From Comamonadaceae bacterium (lineage in GTDB: Bacteria > Pseudomonadota > Gammaproteobacteria > Burkholderiales > Burkholderiaceae_C): a stretch of DNA of 64,000 nucleotides. The position numbers and the translations under genes were made by a program. The stretch covers positions 248,001 through 312,000 of the forward strand of contig JAIXSQ010000007.1 of assembly GCA_027484575.1 (NCBI GenBank), read 5' to 3'. Position 1 is the stretch's first letter. The number at the start of each line of letters is the position of its first letter. This document shows, in pieces, positions 1 to 7,564 of the stretch. Under the pieces are notes generated by a model that was given only the letters and a program-made list of their open reading frames with translations, had not been told where the DNA came from and searched no databases.

Positions 1-207
1 TTCCTTCCACTGCACGAACCAGCCGGCCTGGTGCAGCAGCGCGGTGTGGATGCCCAGCGGCAGGTTGTGGCGCAGCGCGCTGGCGCGGATGCGTTCCATC
101 TCGGCGTACACGGGCCCCGACAGCGTCGCGCGGCTGGCGTACAGCAGGCGCGCCACGCGCTCGTGCGGATCGGGGGGAGGCAGGGAGTCGTACTGCGAAT
201 CGCTCAC
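1..207 (-). CDS. BLUF-like sensor domain protein (C-terminal part cut by window edge)
   Basis: A GTG start at 207 opens a frame that runs off the left edge, leaving 69 codons. Residues 17-69 resemble a BLUF (blue-light sensing, FAD-binding) domain: RLLYAS at residues 20-25, an RHN motif at 46-48 where the family has the flavin-contacting Asn, then GI at 52-53 and GWFVQWKE at 62-69 matching the usual F-x-Q-x-x-E end of the fold. Tyr23, Asn48 and Gln66 sit where the three key BLUF residues are expected. The proline-rich N-terminal 16 residues are not part of the fold. No clear Shine-Dalgarno lies upstream, and the gene follows the DedA gene on the same strand after a 43-base gap. Photoreceptor activity is an inference, since degenerate non-photoactive relatives exist. 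Confidence 0.6.
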   Translation of the reverse strand, partial: MSDSQYDSLPPPDPHERVARLLYASRATLSGPVYAEMERIRASALRHNLPLGIHTALLHQAGWFVQWKE

Positions 208-250
208 CCCGGGATGTTCGGCAGCGCGGCGCGCCGCCGCTTGCGCGGCA

Positions 251-877
251 TCAAGCGCGGCCGCGGGCGCGGCGCCGCCGCCACCACAGCGTCAGCAGCA
301 CGACAGCCAGCAGCAGGGCCAGCAGCGGCAGCAGCACGCCACGCCAGCGCAGCGCGGCATCGGCCAGCAGCTGCCAGTTCCCGCCCACGGCGCGCACCGC
401 CCACACCAGCAGCGGGATCTCGACCAGCGCGGCGCCACCGTCCCACAGCCACAGGTCGCGGTAGCGCAGGCGCAGCGAGCCGGCCGCGAACAGCAGCGCG
501 GTGCGCAGTCCGGGCGCGAAGCGCACCAGCGCCAGGCAGGCGGGCCCCCAGCGCTGCACCCGCACCTGCAGGGCCAGCAGCCGCTGCGGCGGCAGCACGC
601 GGGCGGCGGCGCGGTGCCGCAGCAAGGGCGCGCCGAAGCGGCGGCCCCAGTGGAACACCAGCGTGTCGGCCGCCAGGATGCCCACCCAGGCGGTGGCCAC
701 CAGCGGCAGCGGCTCCATCACGCCGCGCAGCGTCAGCGCAGCCGCGGCCACCAGCAGCAGGTCCTCGTTGACCGGCAGGCCGAAGCCGCTGGACAGCAGC
801 GCGCCGAGCAGCAGCGCGTAGGCCGGCAGTCCCTGCAGGGCCTGCAGCGCATCGAGCAGCCGGTCCATCACGTCCAT
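251..877 (-). CDS. DedA/VTT-family inner membrane protein
   Basis: A 208-residue, strongly hydrophobic protein with the layout of the DedA (SNARE-associated, VTT) family. It has an N-terminal hydrophobic stretch followed by the family pattern GLPVNEDLLL (about residues 33-42), a short charged loop, and a second half carrying VRFAPGLRTALLFAAG (about 116-131), which matches the conserved F-x-P-G-x-R motif. The C-terminus ends in an arginine cluster, typical of the cytoplasmic side. Family members are inner membrane proteins linked to lipid flipping, proton-motive force and envelope stress. The start may be ATG 877 or the next ATG three codons on (868). The gene is divergent from the dioxygenase gene at 994, with a 116-base gap holding both promoters. 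Confidence 0.8.
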   Translation of the reverse strand: MDVMDRLLDALQALQGLPAYALLLGALLSSGFGLPVNEDLLLVAAAALTLRGVMEPLPLVATAWVGILAADTLVFHWGRRFGAPLLRHRAAARVLPPQRLLALQVRVQRWGPACLALVRFAPGLRTALLFAAGSLRLRYRDLWLWDGGAALVEIPLLVWAVRAVGGNWQLLADAALRWRGVLLPLLALLLAVVLLTLWWRRRRARGRA

Positions 878-993
878 GCGGCCAGTGTGCCGCGCGCCGT
901 CGTTGCGCGGCGCGCAACGCTCCGGTGCGCCCCGCCGGCTGTGTGCGGGCGCGGCGCCGGCCTACAGTGCGGGCCTGCCCCGAGGACCCCGCC

Positions 994-1776
994 ATGGACC
1001 GCCTGCCCGCCCTGTTCGTCTCCCACGGATCGCCGATGTTCGCCGTCGAGCCCGGCCTGGCCGGCCCGCAGCTGGCCGCGCTCGGCCGCGCCTGGCCCCG
1101 GCCGCGTGCCGTGCTGGTGCTGTCGCCGCACTGGATCACGCGCGGCCTGCGCGTGGCCACCGCCGCGCGGCCCGAGACCATCCACGACTTCGGCGGCTTC
1201 CCGCCGGCGCTCTACCGCATCCAGTACCCCGCTCCCGGCGCGCCGGAGGTGGCGCAGGAGGCGCTGGCCCTGCTGCGGGCCGCCGGCTGGGAGGCGCAGG
1301 AGGACGCGCAACGCGGCCTGGACCATGGCGCGTGGGTGCCGGTGCGCCACCTCTACCCCGACGCCGACGTGCCCGTGCTGCAGGTGTCGATGCCGCACAC
1401 GCTCACCGGCGCGTCGGCGGTGGCCCTGGGGCGCGCGCTCGCGCCGCTGGCCGCCACGGGCGTGCTGCTCGTCGGCTCCGGCAGCATCACGCACAACCTG
1501 GCCGACCTGAACCGCTGGGAGGACGTCGCCCCCCTGCCCTACGCGCAGGACTTCGTCGCCTGGGCGCGCGATGCCGTCACCCGCCACGACGGCGCCGCCC
1601 TGGCCGCCTGGGAGGCCGCCCCGCATGCGCAGCGCGCCCATCCCACGCCCGAGCACTACCTGCCCCTGCCGTTCGCGTTCGGTGCCGGCGATGCGCAGGC
1701 GCCGGCGCGGGTGATCGACGGCGGGATGACCTACGGGGCGCTGGCGATGGACGCGTACGTGTTCGGCAAGAAGTGA
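994..1776 (+). CDS. ygiD: Class III extradiol ring-cleavage dioxygenase, YgiD/DODA type
   Basis: A 260-residue protein of the LigB-like, 4,5-DOPA dioxygenase extradiol type. Motifs in order: FVSHGSP (about residues 8-14), VLSPHW (44-49), DHGAWVPV (109-116) and GSGSITHNL near residue 161. These supply the histidines and acid that hold Fe(II) or Zn(II) in this family. The ATG at 994 is chosen because a GAGG Shine-Dalgarno lies 8 bases upstream and the motif-bearing domain begins at once. A TACAGT hexamer at 963-968 could be the -10 box. E. coli YgiD cleaves L-DOPA in vitro, but the natural substrate here is unknown. The gene stands alone and ends just before a REP-type repeat. Confidence 0.85.
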   Translation: MDRLPALFVSHGSPMFAVEPGLAGPQLAALGRAWPRPRAVLVLSPHWITRGLRVATAARPETIHDFGGFPPALYRIQYPAPGAPEVAQEALALLRAAGWEAQEDAQRGLDHGAWVPVRHLYPDADVPVLQVSMPHTLTGASAVALGRALAPLAATGVLLVGSGSITHNLADLNRWEDVAPLPYAQDFVAWARDAVTRHDGAALAAWEAAPHAQRAHPTPEHYLPLPFAFGAGDAQAPARVIDGGMTYGALAMDAYVFGKK

Positions 1777-1803
1777 CCGGCGCGCCTCACGGCGCCTGCA
1801 GCC

Positions 1804-1878
1804 GTCGTCCCCGCGCAGGCGGGGACCCACGCACCACCCCTGCGCCCGATCGTGGATGCCCGCCTGCGCGGGCATGAC
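1804..1878. repeat. REP-type palindromic repeat pair (GTCGTCCCCGCG family)
   Basis: Two GC-rich palindromic units in opposite orientation, GTCGTCCCCGCGCAGGCGG... and its near-inverse ending ...GCGGGCATGAC, separated by about 20 bases. The outer arms pair over about 28 bases with few mismatches, giving a branched stem-loop. The element lies between the convergent dioxygenase and phosphatase genes, and related copies occur at 27831 and 29948. Confidence 0.8.
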
Positions 1879-1908
1879 GAGGCCGCCACGGCACCCGGCG
1901 GCCGCGCC

Positions 1909-2472
1909 TCAGGGCTGCAGCGTCCCCAGCACCTGCAGCGCCCCGTCCGGGCCGCGCCGCAGCACCACGCCTTCGCCGGACGACGCGCCCAGGCCCGTCA
2001 GGGCGGTGATGTTGACCTGGTGGGTCACCACCACCAGCGTGCCGGGGCCGCGCCAGCCGGCCAGCAGCGCGCGGGCGCGCGCGGTCTGCGCATCGGCAGC
2101 CGCGCTGCCCTGCTGGAAGAAGCTGTTGAACACCGGCTCGTCGCGCACGGCGGCCTGCGGGAACGCCAGCCGCGCGGTCTCGCGCGTGCGGCACCACTGC
2201 GAGCTCCACACCGCGCCCACCTGCACGCCCTTGCCGCGCAGCAGCTCGCCCAGCCGGCGGGCCTGCGCGCGGCCGTCGTCGCTCAGGTTGCGCTGGGTCG
2301 GGCAGTCGTCCAGGCGGAAGCCCGGGGGATCGCCCACCCCGGGCGCCATCGCATGGCGCACCAGCAGCACGCTGCCCGGCTGCGCGAGCGCCGGCCAGGG
2401 ATCGGCCGGCTGCGCGCAGGCGCCCGCGCCCAGCCATACGAACCCCAGTGCGAGCAGGTGGCGGCGCTGCAT
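1909..2472 (-). CDS. Exported histidine phosphatase family protein (SixA/PGM-like)
   Basis: A 187-residue protein beginning with a 20-residue signal peptide ending in an A-C-A type cleavage site (GAGACAQ). The mature part has LLVRHA, the R-H signature carrying the phosphorylated histidine (about residues 36-41), a CRTRETA motif in the middle, and a second conserved His in VVVTHQVNI near the C-terminus. It is a minimal version of the fold, so it could act on a small phospho-ester or phosphohistidine in the periplasm, but the substrate is not evident. ATG 2472 is preferred because the signal peptide starts there. The gene lies 8 bases after the aminotransferase gene on the same strand, so the two are probably cotranscribed. 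Confidence 0.75.
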   Translation of the reverse strand: MQRRHLLALGFVWLGAGACAQPADPWPALAQPGSVLLVRHAMAPGVGDPPGFRLDDCPTQRNLSDDGRAQARRLGELLRGKGVQVGAVWSSQWCRTRETARLAFPQAAVRDEPVFNSFFQQGSAAADAQTARARALLAGWRGPGTLVVVTHQVNITALTGLGASSGEGVVLRRGPDGALQVLGTLQP

Positions 2473-2480
2473 GGCGGCCC

Positions 2481-3668
2481 TCAGAGCGCCTGGGCCAGGC
2501 GGGCCACGCCTTCTTCGATCTTCGCCACGTCGGCGGTGGCGAAGGACAGGCGCAGCGTCGCGGGATCGGGGTCGCGGGCGTAGAACGGCGCGCCCGGCAC
2601 GAAGGCCACGCCCTGCTCGATCGCGCGCTTGGCGAAGGCGGCGGCATCGGCACCCGGTGCCGTCAGGCGGGCCCAGAAGAACAGGCCACCCTGCGGCTGC
2701 GTGAAGGCCACCGCGTCGCCCAGCTCCCGCTGCAGCGCCGCGCCCATGGCCTGGGCGCGCTGGGCATAGACCTCGCGCACGTGCGCCAGCGTGGCCGGCA
2801 TGCGGCCGGCGCGCAGGTACTGCGCCGCGGTGGCCTGGGCGAAGGTGCTGGTGTGCGCGTCGCTGAACTGCTTGCACATCGTGGCCTTGGCCAGCAGCTC
2901 GGGCGGCGCCACCAGCCAGCCCAGCCGCAGGCCGGGCGCCAGCACCTTGCTCAGGCTGCCGCAGTGCACCAGCCAGTCGCGCGAGCCGGGCACGGTGTGC
3001 GACAGCGCCAGCAGCGAGGGCGGCGGCGCGCGGTCGAACCACAGGTCGCCGTACGGGTCGTCCTCGACCACCAGCACCTGGTGGCGCACCGCCAGCTCCA
3101 GCACGCGGCGGCGGCGCTCCAGCGACAGCAGCGCGCCGCTGGGGTTGCCGAAGGTGGGGATCAGGTAGATGAACTTGGGCTTGTGCTCCACCACCAGCTG
3201 CTCGAGCCGCTCGACGTCGACGCCCTCGGCATCGACCGGGGCCGAGACCAGCTCGGCGCCGTACAGGCGAAAGCACTGGATCGTGGCCAGGAAGGTCGGG
3301 CCCTCGACGATCACCTTGTCGCCCGGGCCGGCCATGGTCTTGCCCAGCAGGTCCAGCGCCTGCTGGCTGCCGGTGGTGACGATCAGCTCGTGCGGCTGCA
3401 GGCCCTGCACGCCCTTGGCCTGCTCGAACGCGGCCAGCTGCTGGCGCAGCGGGTCGTAGCCCTCGGTGGCGCCGTACTGCAGCGCGGCGCCCGGCTCCTG
3501 CGCCAGGGCGGCGGCACTGGCCTCGCGCAGGCCCTCGACGTCGAACATCGCGCTGTCGGGAAAGCCGCCCGCGAAGGAGATGATGCCGGGCTTGCCCAGC
3601 AGCTTGAACAGCTCGCGGATGGCGGAGGTCTCGACGTTGCCGAGGCGGGAGGCGAAAGGCAGGGACAT
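2481..3668 (-). CDS. PLP-dependent aminotransferase, class I/II (LysN/MocR-catalytic type)
   Basis: A 395-residue fold-type I aminotransferase without a DNA-binding domain. The N-terminus carries IRELFKLLGKPGIISFAGGFPD (positions about 16-37), typical of 2-aminoadipate and broad-range transaminases. It continues with TGSQQALDL (cofactor phosphate region, about 110-118), TFGNPSG (about 174-180), VEDDPYGDL (about 202-210, the Asp and Tyr that hold the cofactor) and SLSKVLAPGLRLGW, whose lysine forms the internal aldimine. It transfers amino groups between amino acids and 2-oxo acids in the cytoplasm. The exact substrate (2-aminoadipate, aromatic or branched amino acids) cannot be read from sequence. 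It is the first gene of a likely two-gene unit with the phosphatase downstream. Confidence 0.85.
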   Translation of the reverse strand: MSLPFASRLGNVETSAIRELFKLLGKPGIISFAGGFPDSAMFDVEGLREASAAALAQEPGAALQYGATEGYDPLRQQLAAFEQAKGVQGLQPHELIVTTGSQQALDLLGKTMAGPGDKVIVEGPTFLATIQCFRLYGAELVSAPVDAEGVDVERLEQLVVEHKPKFIYLIPTFGNPSGALLSLERRRRVLELAVRHQVLVVEDDPYGDLWFDRAPPPSLLALSHTVPGSRDWLVHCGSLSKVLAPGLRLGWLVAPPELLAKATMCKQFSDAHTSTFAQATAAQYLRAGRMPATLAHVREVYAQRAQAMGAALQRELGDAVAFTQPQGGLFFWARLTAPGADAAAFAKRAIEQGVAFVPGAPFYARDPDPATLRLSFATADVAKIEEGVARLAQAL

Positions 3669-3786
3669 GGGCGTGGGAAGTGGTGCTGCGGACGCGCGCG
3701 CCGCCGCCGGCGCGCAGGCCCCGATTGTGGCGCGGCCGGCGCAGGCGAGCGCGCCGGTGGGTCGGCGCGGTCGCGCGCGGGCGGTG

Positions 3787-4974
3787 TCAGCGCGCGGGCG
3801 CGCGCCAGGCGGCGCCCTGCCGGCGCGCCAGGGCCAGCAGGTTGCCCATGGGCAGCTGCATGTCGGCCAGGTGCAGGCCCCAGTCGTCGAACACCCGGCC
3901 GACCGCCACCAGGTCGCCGGGCACGGTCGCCGGCCGGCCGGTGCCGGCCGCCGCGGGATCGGTGCCCACGGCCAGGTAGTGCGCGGCGCCGTCGCGCACG
4001 CAGGCCAGGCGCAGCAGCCCGGGCAGGTCGACGAAGGGCGTGTCCACCCCCGCCAGCCCCTGCTGCCAGTCGGCCGGCTGCGGCTGCCCCAGCAGGTTGG
4101 CGCTGCGCGGCAGCCAGGCCTGCACCGGCATGCCGCTGAGGGCGACGGGGTCGGTGCAGACCACCTCGGTGCCGGCTTCGCGCGCCCGGCCGAAGCGTGC
4201 GTTGCCCGGGGGCGGCGCGCTCGCGCGGAAGCTCGCCCAGCTCAGGAAGCAGCCCACCTCGTCCCCACTGCGGCACGGCGCCAGCCGCGCGAAGGTGCCG
4301 CCGGTGGTGCCACCGGCGGGCACCAGCACGTTCAGCCCGACGAGGTAGGCCGCGACCAGCTGGCGCTGCACCGGCTGGCCCTCGATGTCGCGCTTGAGCA
4401 GTTCGACGAGCATGCGGCTGCCCTGCGAATGGCCCACCAGCAGCACGCCGCGCCCGCGGTTGTCGTTCGCCAGGTAGTGGCGCCAAGCCGCGCGCACGTC
4501 CTGCACCGGCAGCTCGGCGTCGATGCCGGCGGGCTGGCCGCCCATCGCGGCCCGCAGCCCGGCCAGCGTCACCTGGCGGTACAGCGGCGCGAAGGGGCGG
4601 CACACCGAGGCGAAGGGCGCGAACTGCTGCGCCGCCGCGCGGCGCTCGCCCGGGCCGGCGGCCAGCGGGCTGTTGGGCGCCGGGTCCTCGGAGATGGTCG
4701 GGTAGACGTAGAAGCAGTCGAACGGCGCATCGGCGGCGGCGCGCAGCACCTCGGTCGACCGGCGGCCGGCGGCGTCGATGCGGGTCAGCGCCTGCGGTTG
4801 CGCGCACGGGTCGTCGCGGCCGGGCCGGCACAGCCAGGCCTCGGGAGCGTCCCAGGGCGAGGCGCCCGGCGCCACGGCGGGCGTGGGCGGCGCCAGCGGG
4901 GTGGCGATGGGTGTCTGGGCGCAGGCCGCGGCGACCCCGAAGGCCGACGCGAGCGTCACGAGCAGGCGGTGCAT
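3787..4974 (-). CDS. Exported DUF3089 alpha/beta-hydrolase-like protein
   Basis: A 395-residue protein with a 19-residue N-terminal signal peptide, then a proline-rich linker, then a DUF3089 domain. Features are DCFYVYPT (about residues 84-91), a VLLVGHSQGSRML nucleophile elbow (G-H-S-Q-G, near residue 172) and a C-terminal HLADMQLPMGNLLALA stretch. The nucleophilic serine elbow implies esterase or lipase activity, but the family is uncharacterised. The start at 4974 has a good AGGAG Shine-Dalgarno 7 bases upstream and begins the signal peptide directly. It stands apart from the aminotransferase gene by about 120 bases. Confidence 0.8.
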   Translation of the reverse strand: MHRLLVTLASAFGVAAACAQTPIATPLAPPTPAVAPGASPWDAPEAWLCRPGRDDPCAQPQALTRIDAAGRRSTEVLRAAADAPFDCFYVYPTISEDPAPNSPLAAGPGERRAAAQQFAPFASVCRPFAPLYRQVTLAGLRAAMGGQPAGIDAELPVQDVRAAWRHYLANDNRGRGVLLVGHSQGSRMLVELLKRDIEGQPVQRQLVAAYLVGLNVLVPAGGTTGGTFARLAPCRSGDEVGCFLSWASFRASAPPPGNARFGRAREAGTEVVCTDPVALSGMPVQAWLPRSANLLGQPQPADWQQGLAGVDTPFVDLPGLLRLACVRDGAAHYLAVGTDPAAAGTGRPATVPGDLVAVGRVFDDWGLHLADMQLPMGNLLALARRQGAAWRAPAR

Positions 4975-5077
4975 GTAGTCTCCTGGCCGGCCCTGGCGCG
5001 GGCCGTGCCGGATTCTGGCCGCCGGCCCGCGGCCAGCCCCGCGCGTGCGTGACAGCGCGCAGCGCGCGGCCGGCGCC

Positions 5078-5686
5078 TCAGTCCGGGCGGGTGCGCCCCC
5101 AGCCGTCGCGGCTGGGCCGCTCGCCGGGCGCGGCGGCCACGGCCCGCTCGACGCGGCCGTCGCGCGCCGACGCCGCCGTGCCGCCGGCCGCCGGGCGGGC
5201 GGCCGGGCCCTGGCCCTGGCCCTGGCCCTGGCCCTGCCCCTGCTCCTGCGCCTGCTGCGCCAGGTCGCGCGCCAGCTCGCGCAGCCGCGGCTGCTGCGGC
5301 CGGTGCACCACGCCGGGGCGGTCCTGCGGCGCGGGCGCGCCGCCATGCATCAGCCGCAGCGCCTCGTCGGCGCGGCCGTCGTCGGCGGCATCGACGCACA
5401 GCACCCAGCGGCCCTCGTGCACGTCGCGCGACCAGTGCTCGCGGTGAGCATGGCCGGTGCCCAGCATCCGGCCGAAGAAGTCGCCGATCGACTGCACCAC
5501 CCGCGGGTCGACCGCGATCTCGCGCTCCATGCCGTCCCAGGCCCGCGGATCGATCCCCTCGCGCCGGGCGTGGTGGTCGCGGTGCTGCAGGTGGATGTCG
5601 TCGTCGGCGTAGCCGGCGGCCAGCAGGCGCTGGCGCGCGGCGCCGGCCGCGGCCTCGTCGGGATAGCTGCAAAGGGCGGTGTGCAT
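5078..5686 (-). CDS. Stress-type protein with N-terminal YflT-like domain and Gln-Gly repeat
   Basis: A 202-residue protein. The first 100 residues look like the N-terminal domain of general stress protein 17M/YflT-type proteins: MHTALCSYPDEAAAG, then AGYADDDIHL, and later GRWVLCVDA. The same pattern occurs at the N-terminus of the gene at 55838 (MHTVIAAF, RGFDRSDVHI, GRCVVIADV), so the two are paralogues. The C-terminal half is low complexity: a Q-G repeat (about residues 150-161) encoded by the 6-base tandem repeat at 5206-5235, then a charged, disordered tail. AGGAG 11 bases before ATG 5686 supports the start. The function is unknown; a stress-response role is only inferred from the paralogue's YsnF partner domain. 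Confidence 0.7.
   Translation of the reverse strand: MHTALCSYPDEAAAGAARQRLLAAGYADDDIHLQHRDHHARREGIDPRAWDGMEREIAVDPRVVQSIGDFFGRMLGTGHAHREHWSRDVHEGRWVLCVDAADDGRADEALRLMHGGAPAPQDRPGVVHRPQQPRLRELARDLAQQAQEQGQGQGQGQGQGPAARPAAGGTAASARDGRVERAVAAAPGERPSRDGWGRTRPD
5206..5235. repeat. 6-base tandem repeat, five units (GGCCCT/GGCCCT-type)
   Basis: Five back-to-back copies of a 6-base unit (GGCCCT on the + strand) within the coding region of the 202-residue stress-type protein. They encode alternating Gln and Gly. Copy number changes would keep the frame, so only the length of the Q-G linker would vary. Confidence 0.85.
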
Positions 5687-5866
5687 GGCGGGGGCTCCTG
5701 TCGACTCCGGGCACCCGTGATAGCGCCGCGCTGCCGCGCTGGCCGTCGTCCCGCCCGGTCAGCCGCTGTAGGCGGCGGACGACCCCCGCGCGGCACGGCG
5801 CGTGGCGACGGCCGGCTGCGGCGGTGTCCGACGCGCCGCGCGCCGCCGCTGGGCCACGCTGCACCG

Positions 5867-6802
5867 GTGGTGTCCCCCAAGCAACTGCTGCAGCTGGCCG
5901 TGCAGGCCGTCAAGCAATGGTCGGCCGACTACGCGCCCAGCATGGGCGCGGCGATCGCCTACTACACCGTGTTCTCGCTGGCGCCGCTGCTGGTGATCGT
6001 GATCGCGGTCGCCGGCGCGGTGTTCGGCCGCGAGGCGGTGCAGGGCCAGGTGTCGGACCAGCTGGCCGGGCTGGTGGGGCCGCAGGCGGCGCAGATGGTC
6101 GAGGGCCTGGTGGCCGCGGCGAGCGACACCGACCGCGGCCTGGTGGCCGGCCTGGTGAGCGTGGCCGTGCTGCTGGTGGGCGCGACCACCGTCTTCGCCG
6201 AGCTGCAGAGCGCGCTGGACCGCATCTGGCACGTGCCCGAGCGCGCCAAGCCCTCGGGCCTGTGGGGCCTGCTGCGTGCGCGGCTGCTGTCGTTCGGCCT
6301 GATCCTGGGGCTGGCCTTCCTGCTGATGGTGTCGCTGGTGGCCAGCGCCGCCCTGGCGGCCTTCGGCAGCTGGTTCGGCGGCCTGCTGCCCGGCTGGGAG
6401 ACGCTGCTGCAGCTGGCCAACGCGCTGCTGTCGGTCACGGTGCTGGCGCTGCTGTTCGCGATGATCTTCAAGTTCATGCCGTCCACCCCCATCGCCTGGC
6501 GCGACGTGGCGGTGGGCGCCCTGGTGACCGCCCTGCTGTTCGAGGTGGGCAAGGTCGCGATCGGCCTGTACATCGGCAAGAGCGGCATGGACGAGACCTT
6601 CCAGGCCGCCGGCGCGGTCGTGCTGCTGCTGGCCTGGGTGTACTACGCGGCCCAGATCTTCCTGCTGGGCGCGGAGTTCACGCGGGCATGGGCACAGGCG
6701 CATGGGTCCCGGCGGGACGCACCGGCGCCGTCGCCACCGCCCGGGGCACCGGCCGCAGCGCCGGGCGCGCCAGCGCCTGCACGGGCGCCGGCCCGGCCCT
6801 GA
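5867..6802 (+). CDS. YihY/BrkB family inner membrane protein
   Basis: About 311 residues with six hydrophobic segments. Family patterns are AIAYYTVFSLAPLLVIVIA (about residues 27-45), ALDRIWHVPE (about 119-128) and a late segment GAVVLLLAWVYYAAQIFLLGAEF. The last 35 residues are Ala/Pro-rich and look disordered. YihY proteins were once called RNase BN in error, and their true role is unsettled (permease-like). No ATG fits the N-terminus; GTG 5867 or GTG 5870 gives a normal length, but no Shine-Dalgarno is evident, so the start is uncertain. The 3' end overlaps the convergent Crp/Fnr gene by 125 bases. Confidence 0.8.
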   Translation: MVSPKQLLQLAVQAVKQWSADYAPSMGAAIAYYTVFSLAPLLVIVIAVAGAVFGREAVQGQVSDQLAGLVGPQAAQMVEGLVAAASDTDRGLVAGLVSVAVLLVGATTVFAELQSALDRIWHVPERAKPSGLWGLLRARLLSFGLILGLAFLLMVSLVASAALAAFGSWFGGLLPGWETLLQLANALLSVTVLALLFAMIFKFMPSTPIAWRDVAVGALVTALLFEVGKVAIGLYIGKSGMDETFQAAGAVVLLLAWVYYAAQIFLLGAEFTRAWAQAHGSRRDAPAPSPPPGAPAAAPGAPAPARAPARP

Positions 6803-7469
6803 AGCGGCGCAGGCCGTCCAAGTCGAGCACGCGCACCGCGCCGTACTTGGCCACCAGCACGCCGGCCTCCTCCATCAGCCCCAGCGCGCGGTTGACGCGC
6901 TGGCGCGTGGTGCCCGACAGCCAGGCGATCTCCTGCTGCGTGAGCTCCAGCTGCGCGCCCACGCCCGGGTAGAGCACCGGGTTGAACAGCCACGCGAGGC
7001 AGCGCGCCACGCGGGTCTCGGGCTCCTCGAGCCGCTCGGCCTCGATCACCGCCATGAACTGCGCCAGCCGCTCGTTCAGCTGCGCCATCACGAAGCGGTT
7101 GAACGCGGAGCTCTCCTCGAGCAGCCACAGGAAGCTGGCCTTGGGCACCAGCGCGATGCGGGTGGGACGCATGGCCACGCCGTCGAAGTCCCAGGCCTCC
7201 GAGCGCAGCACCGGCCCCTCGCCGAACCAGGCCCCGGCCGGCATGCCGGTCAGCGTGGAGTGCGCGCCGGTGGGCGAGACCACGCTCATCTTCACCAGCC
7301 CGTCCATCACCCCCTTCCAGTACTGCACCTGGGCGCCGGTCTCGCAGACGGTGGTGCCCGCGGGCACGGTGCGCTCGCGCACCTCGCCGGCCAGGCGCTC
7401 GACCTGGGCGGGCGTGAGGGCACGCCCCCACGAGGTCGAAAGGATGAACGTCAGGGCAGTGTTTTCCAT
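6678..7469 (-). CDS. Crp/Fnr family transcriptional regulator
   Basis: A 263-residue regulator. Residues about 35-130 form the cyclic-nucleotide-binding-like beta barrel (GTTVCETGAQV; GMPAGAWFGEG). A long dimerisation helix follows, then the helix-turn-helix ELTQQEIAWLSGTTRQRVNRAL (about 177-198). No four-cysteine Fe-S set is present, so it is not a classical Fnr. The last 35 residues are a Pro/Ala/Val-rich tail absent from typical members and encoded opposite the YihY tail. The gene is divergent from the acyl-CoA ligase and Liv operon, and a perfect 7-base inverted repeat lies in the 95-base gap. It therefore probably controls that operon and itself; the effector is unknown. Confidence 0.85.
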   Translation of the reverse strand: MENTALTFILSTSWGRALTPAQVERLAGEVRERTVPAGTTVCETGAQVQYWKGVMDGLVKMSVVSPTGAHSTLTGMPAGAWFGEGPVLRSEAWDFDGVAMRPTRIALVPKASFLWLLEESSAFNRFVMAQLNERLAQFMAVIEAERLEEPETRVARCLAWLFNPVLYPGVGAQLELTQQEIAWLSGTTRQRVNRALGLMEEAGVLVAKYGAVRVLDLDGLRRFRAGPAPVQALARPALRPVPRAVATAPVRPAGTHAPVPMPA

Positions 7470-7483
7470 GAGAAGTGTTAACC

Positions 7484-7513
7484 CTTAAATGTCTGTGACG
7501 GTACTAATTTAAG
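7484..7513. promoter_or_regulatory. Inverted repeat operator candidate, CTTAAAT-N16-ATTTAAG
   Basis: Two perfect 7-base arms, CTTAAAT at 7484-7490 and ATTTAAG at 7507-7513, 16 bases apart, in the only AT-rich patch of the region. They lie between the divergent regulator and acyl-CoA ligase starts. This is the natural site for the neighbouring Crp/Fnr-type protein to act on both promoters. TGTGA inside the spacer resembles half of a Crp box. Binding is inferred. Confidence 0.5.
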
Positions 7514-7564
7514 CATTCCGGACTCCTAAAGTGCTACTCACCACACCAAAAGGCCACATTCACG

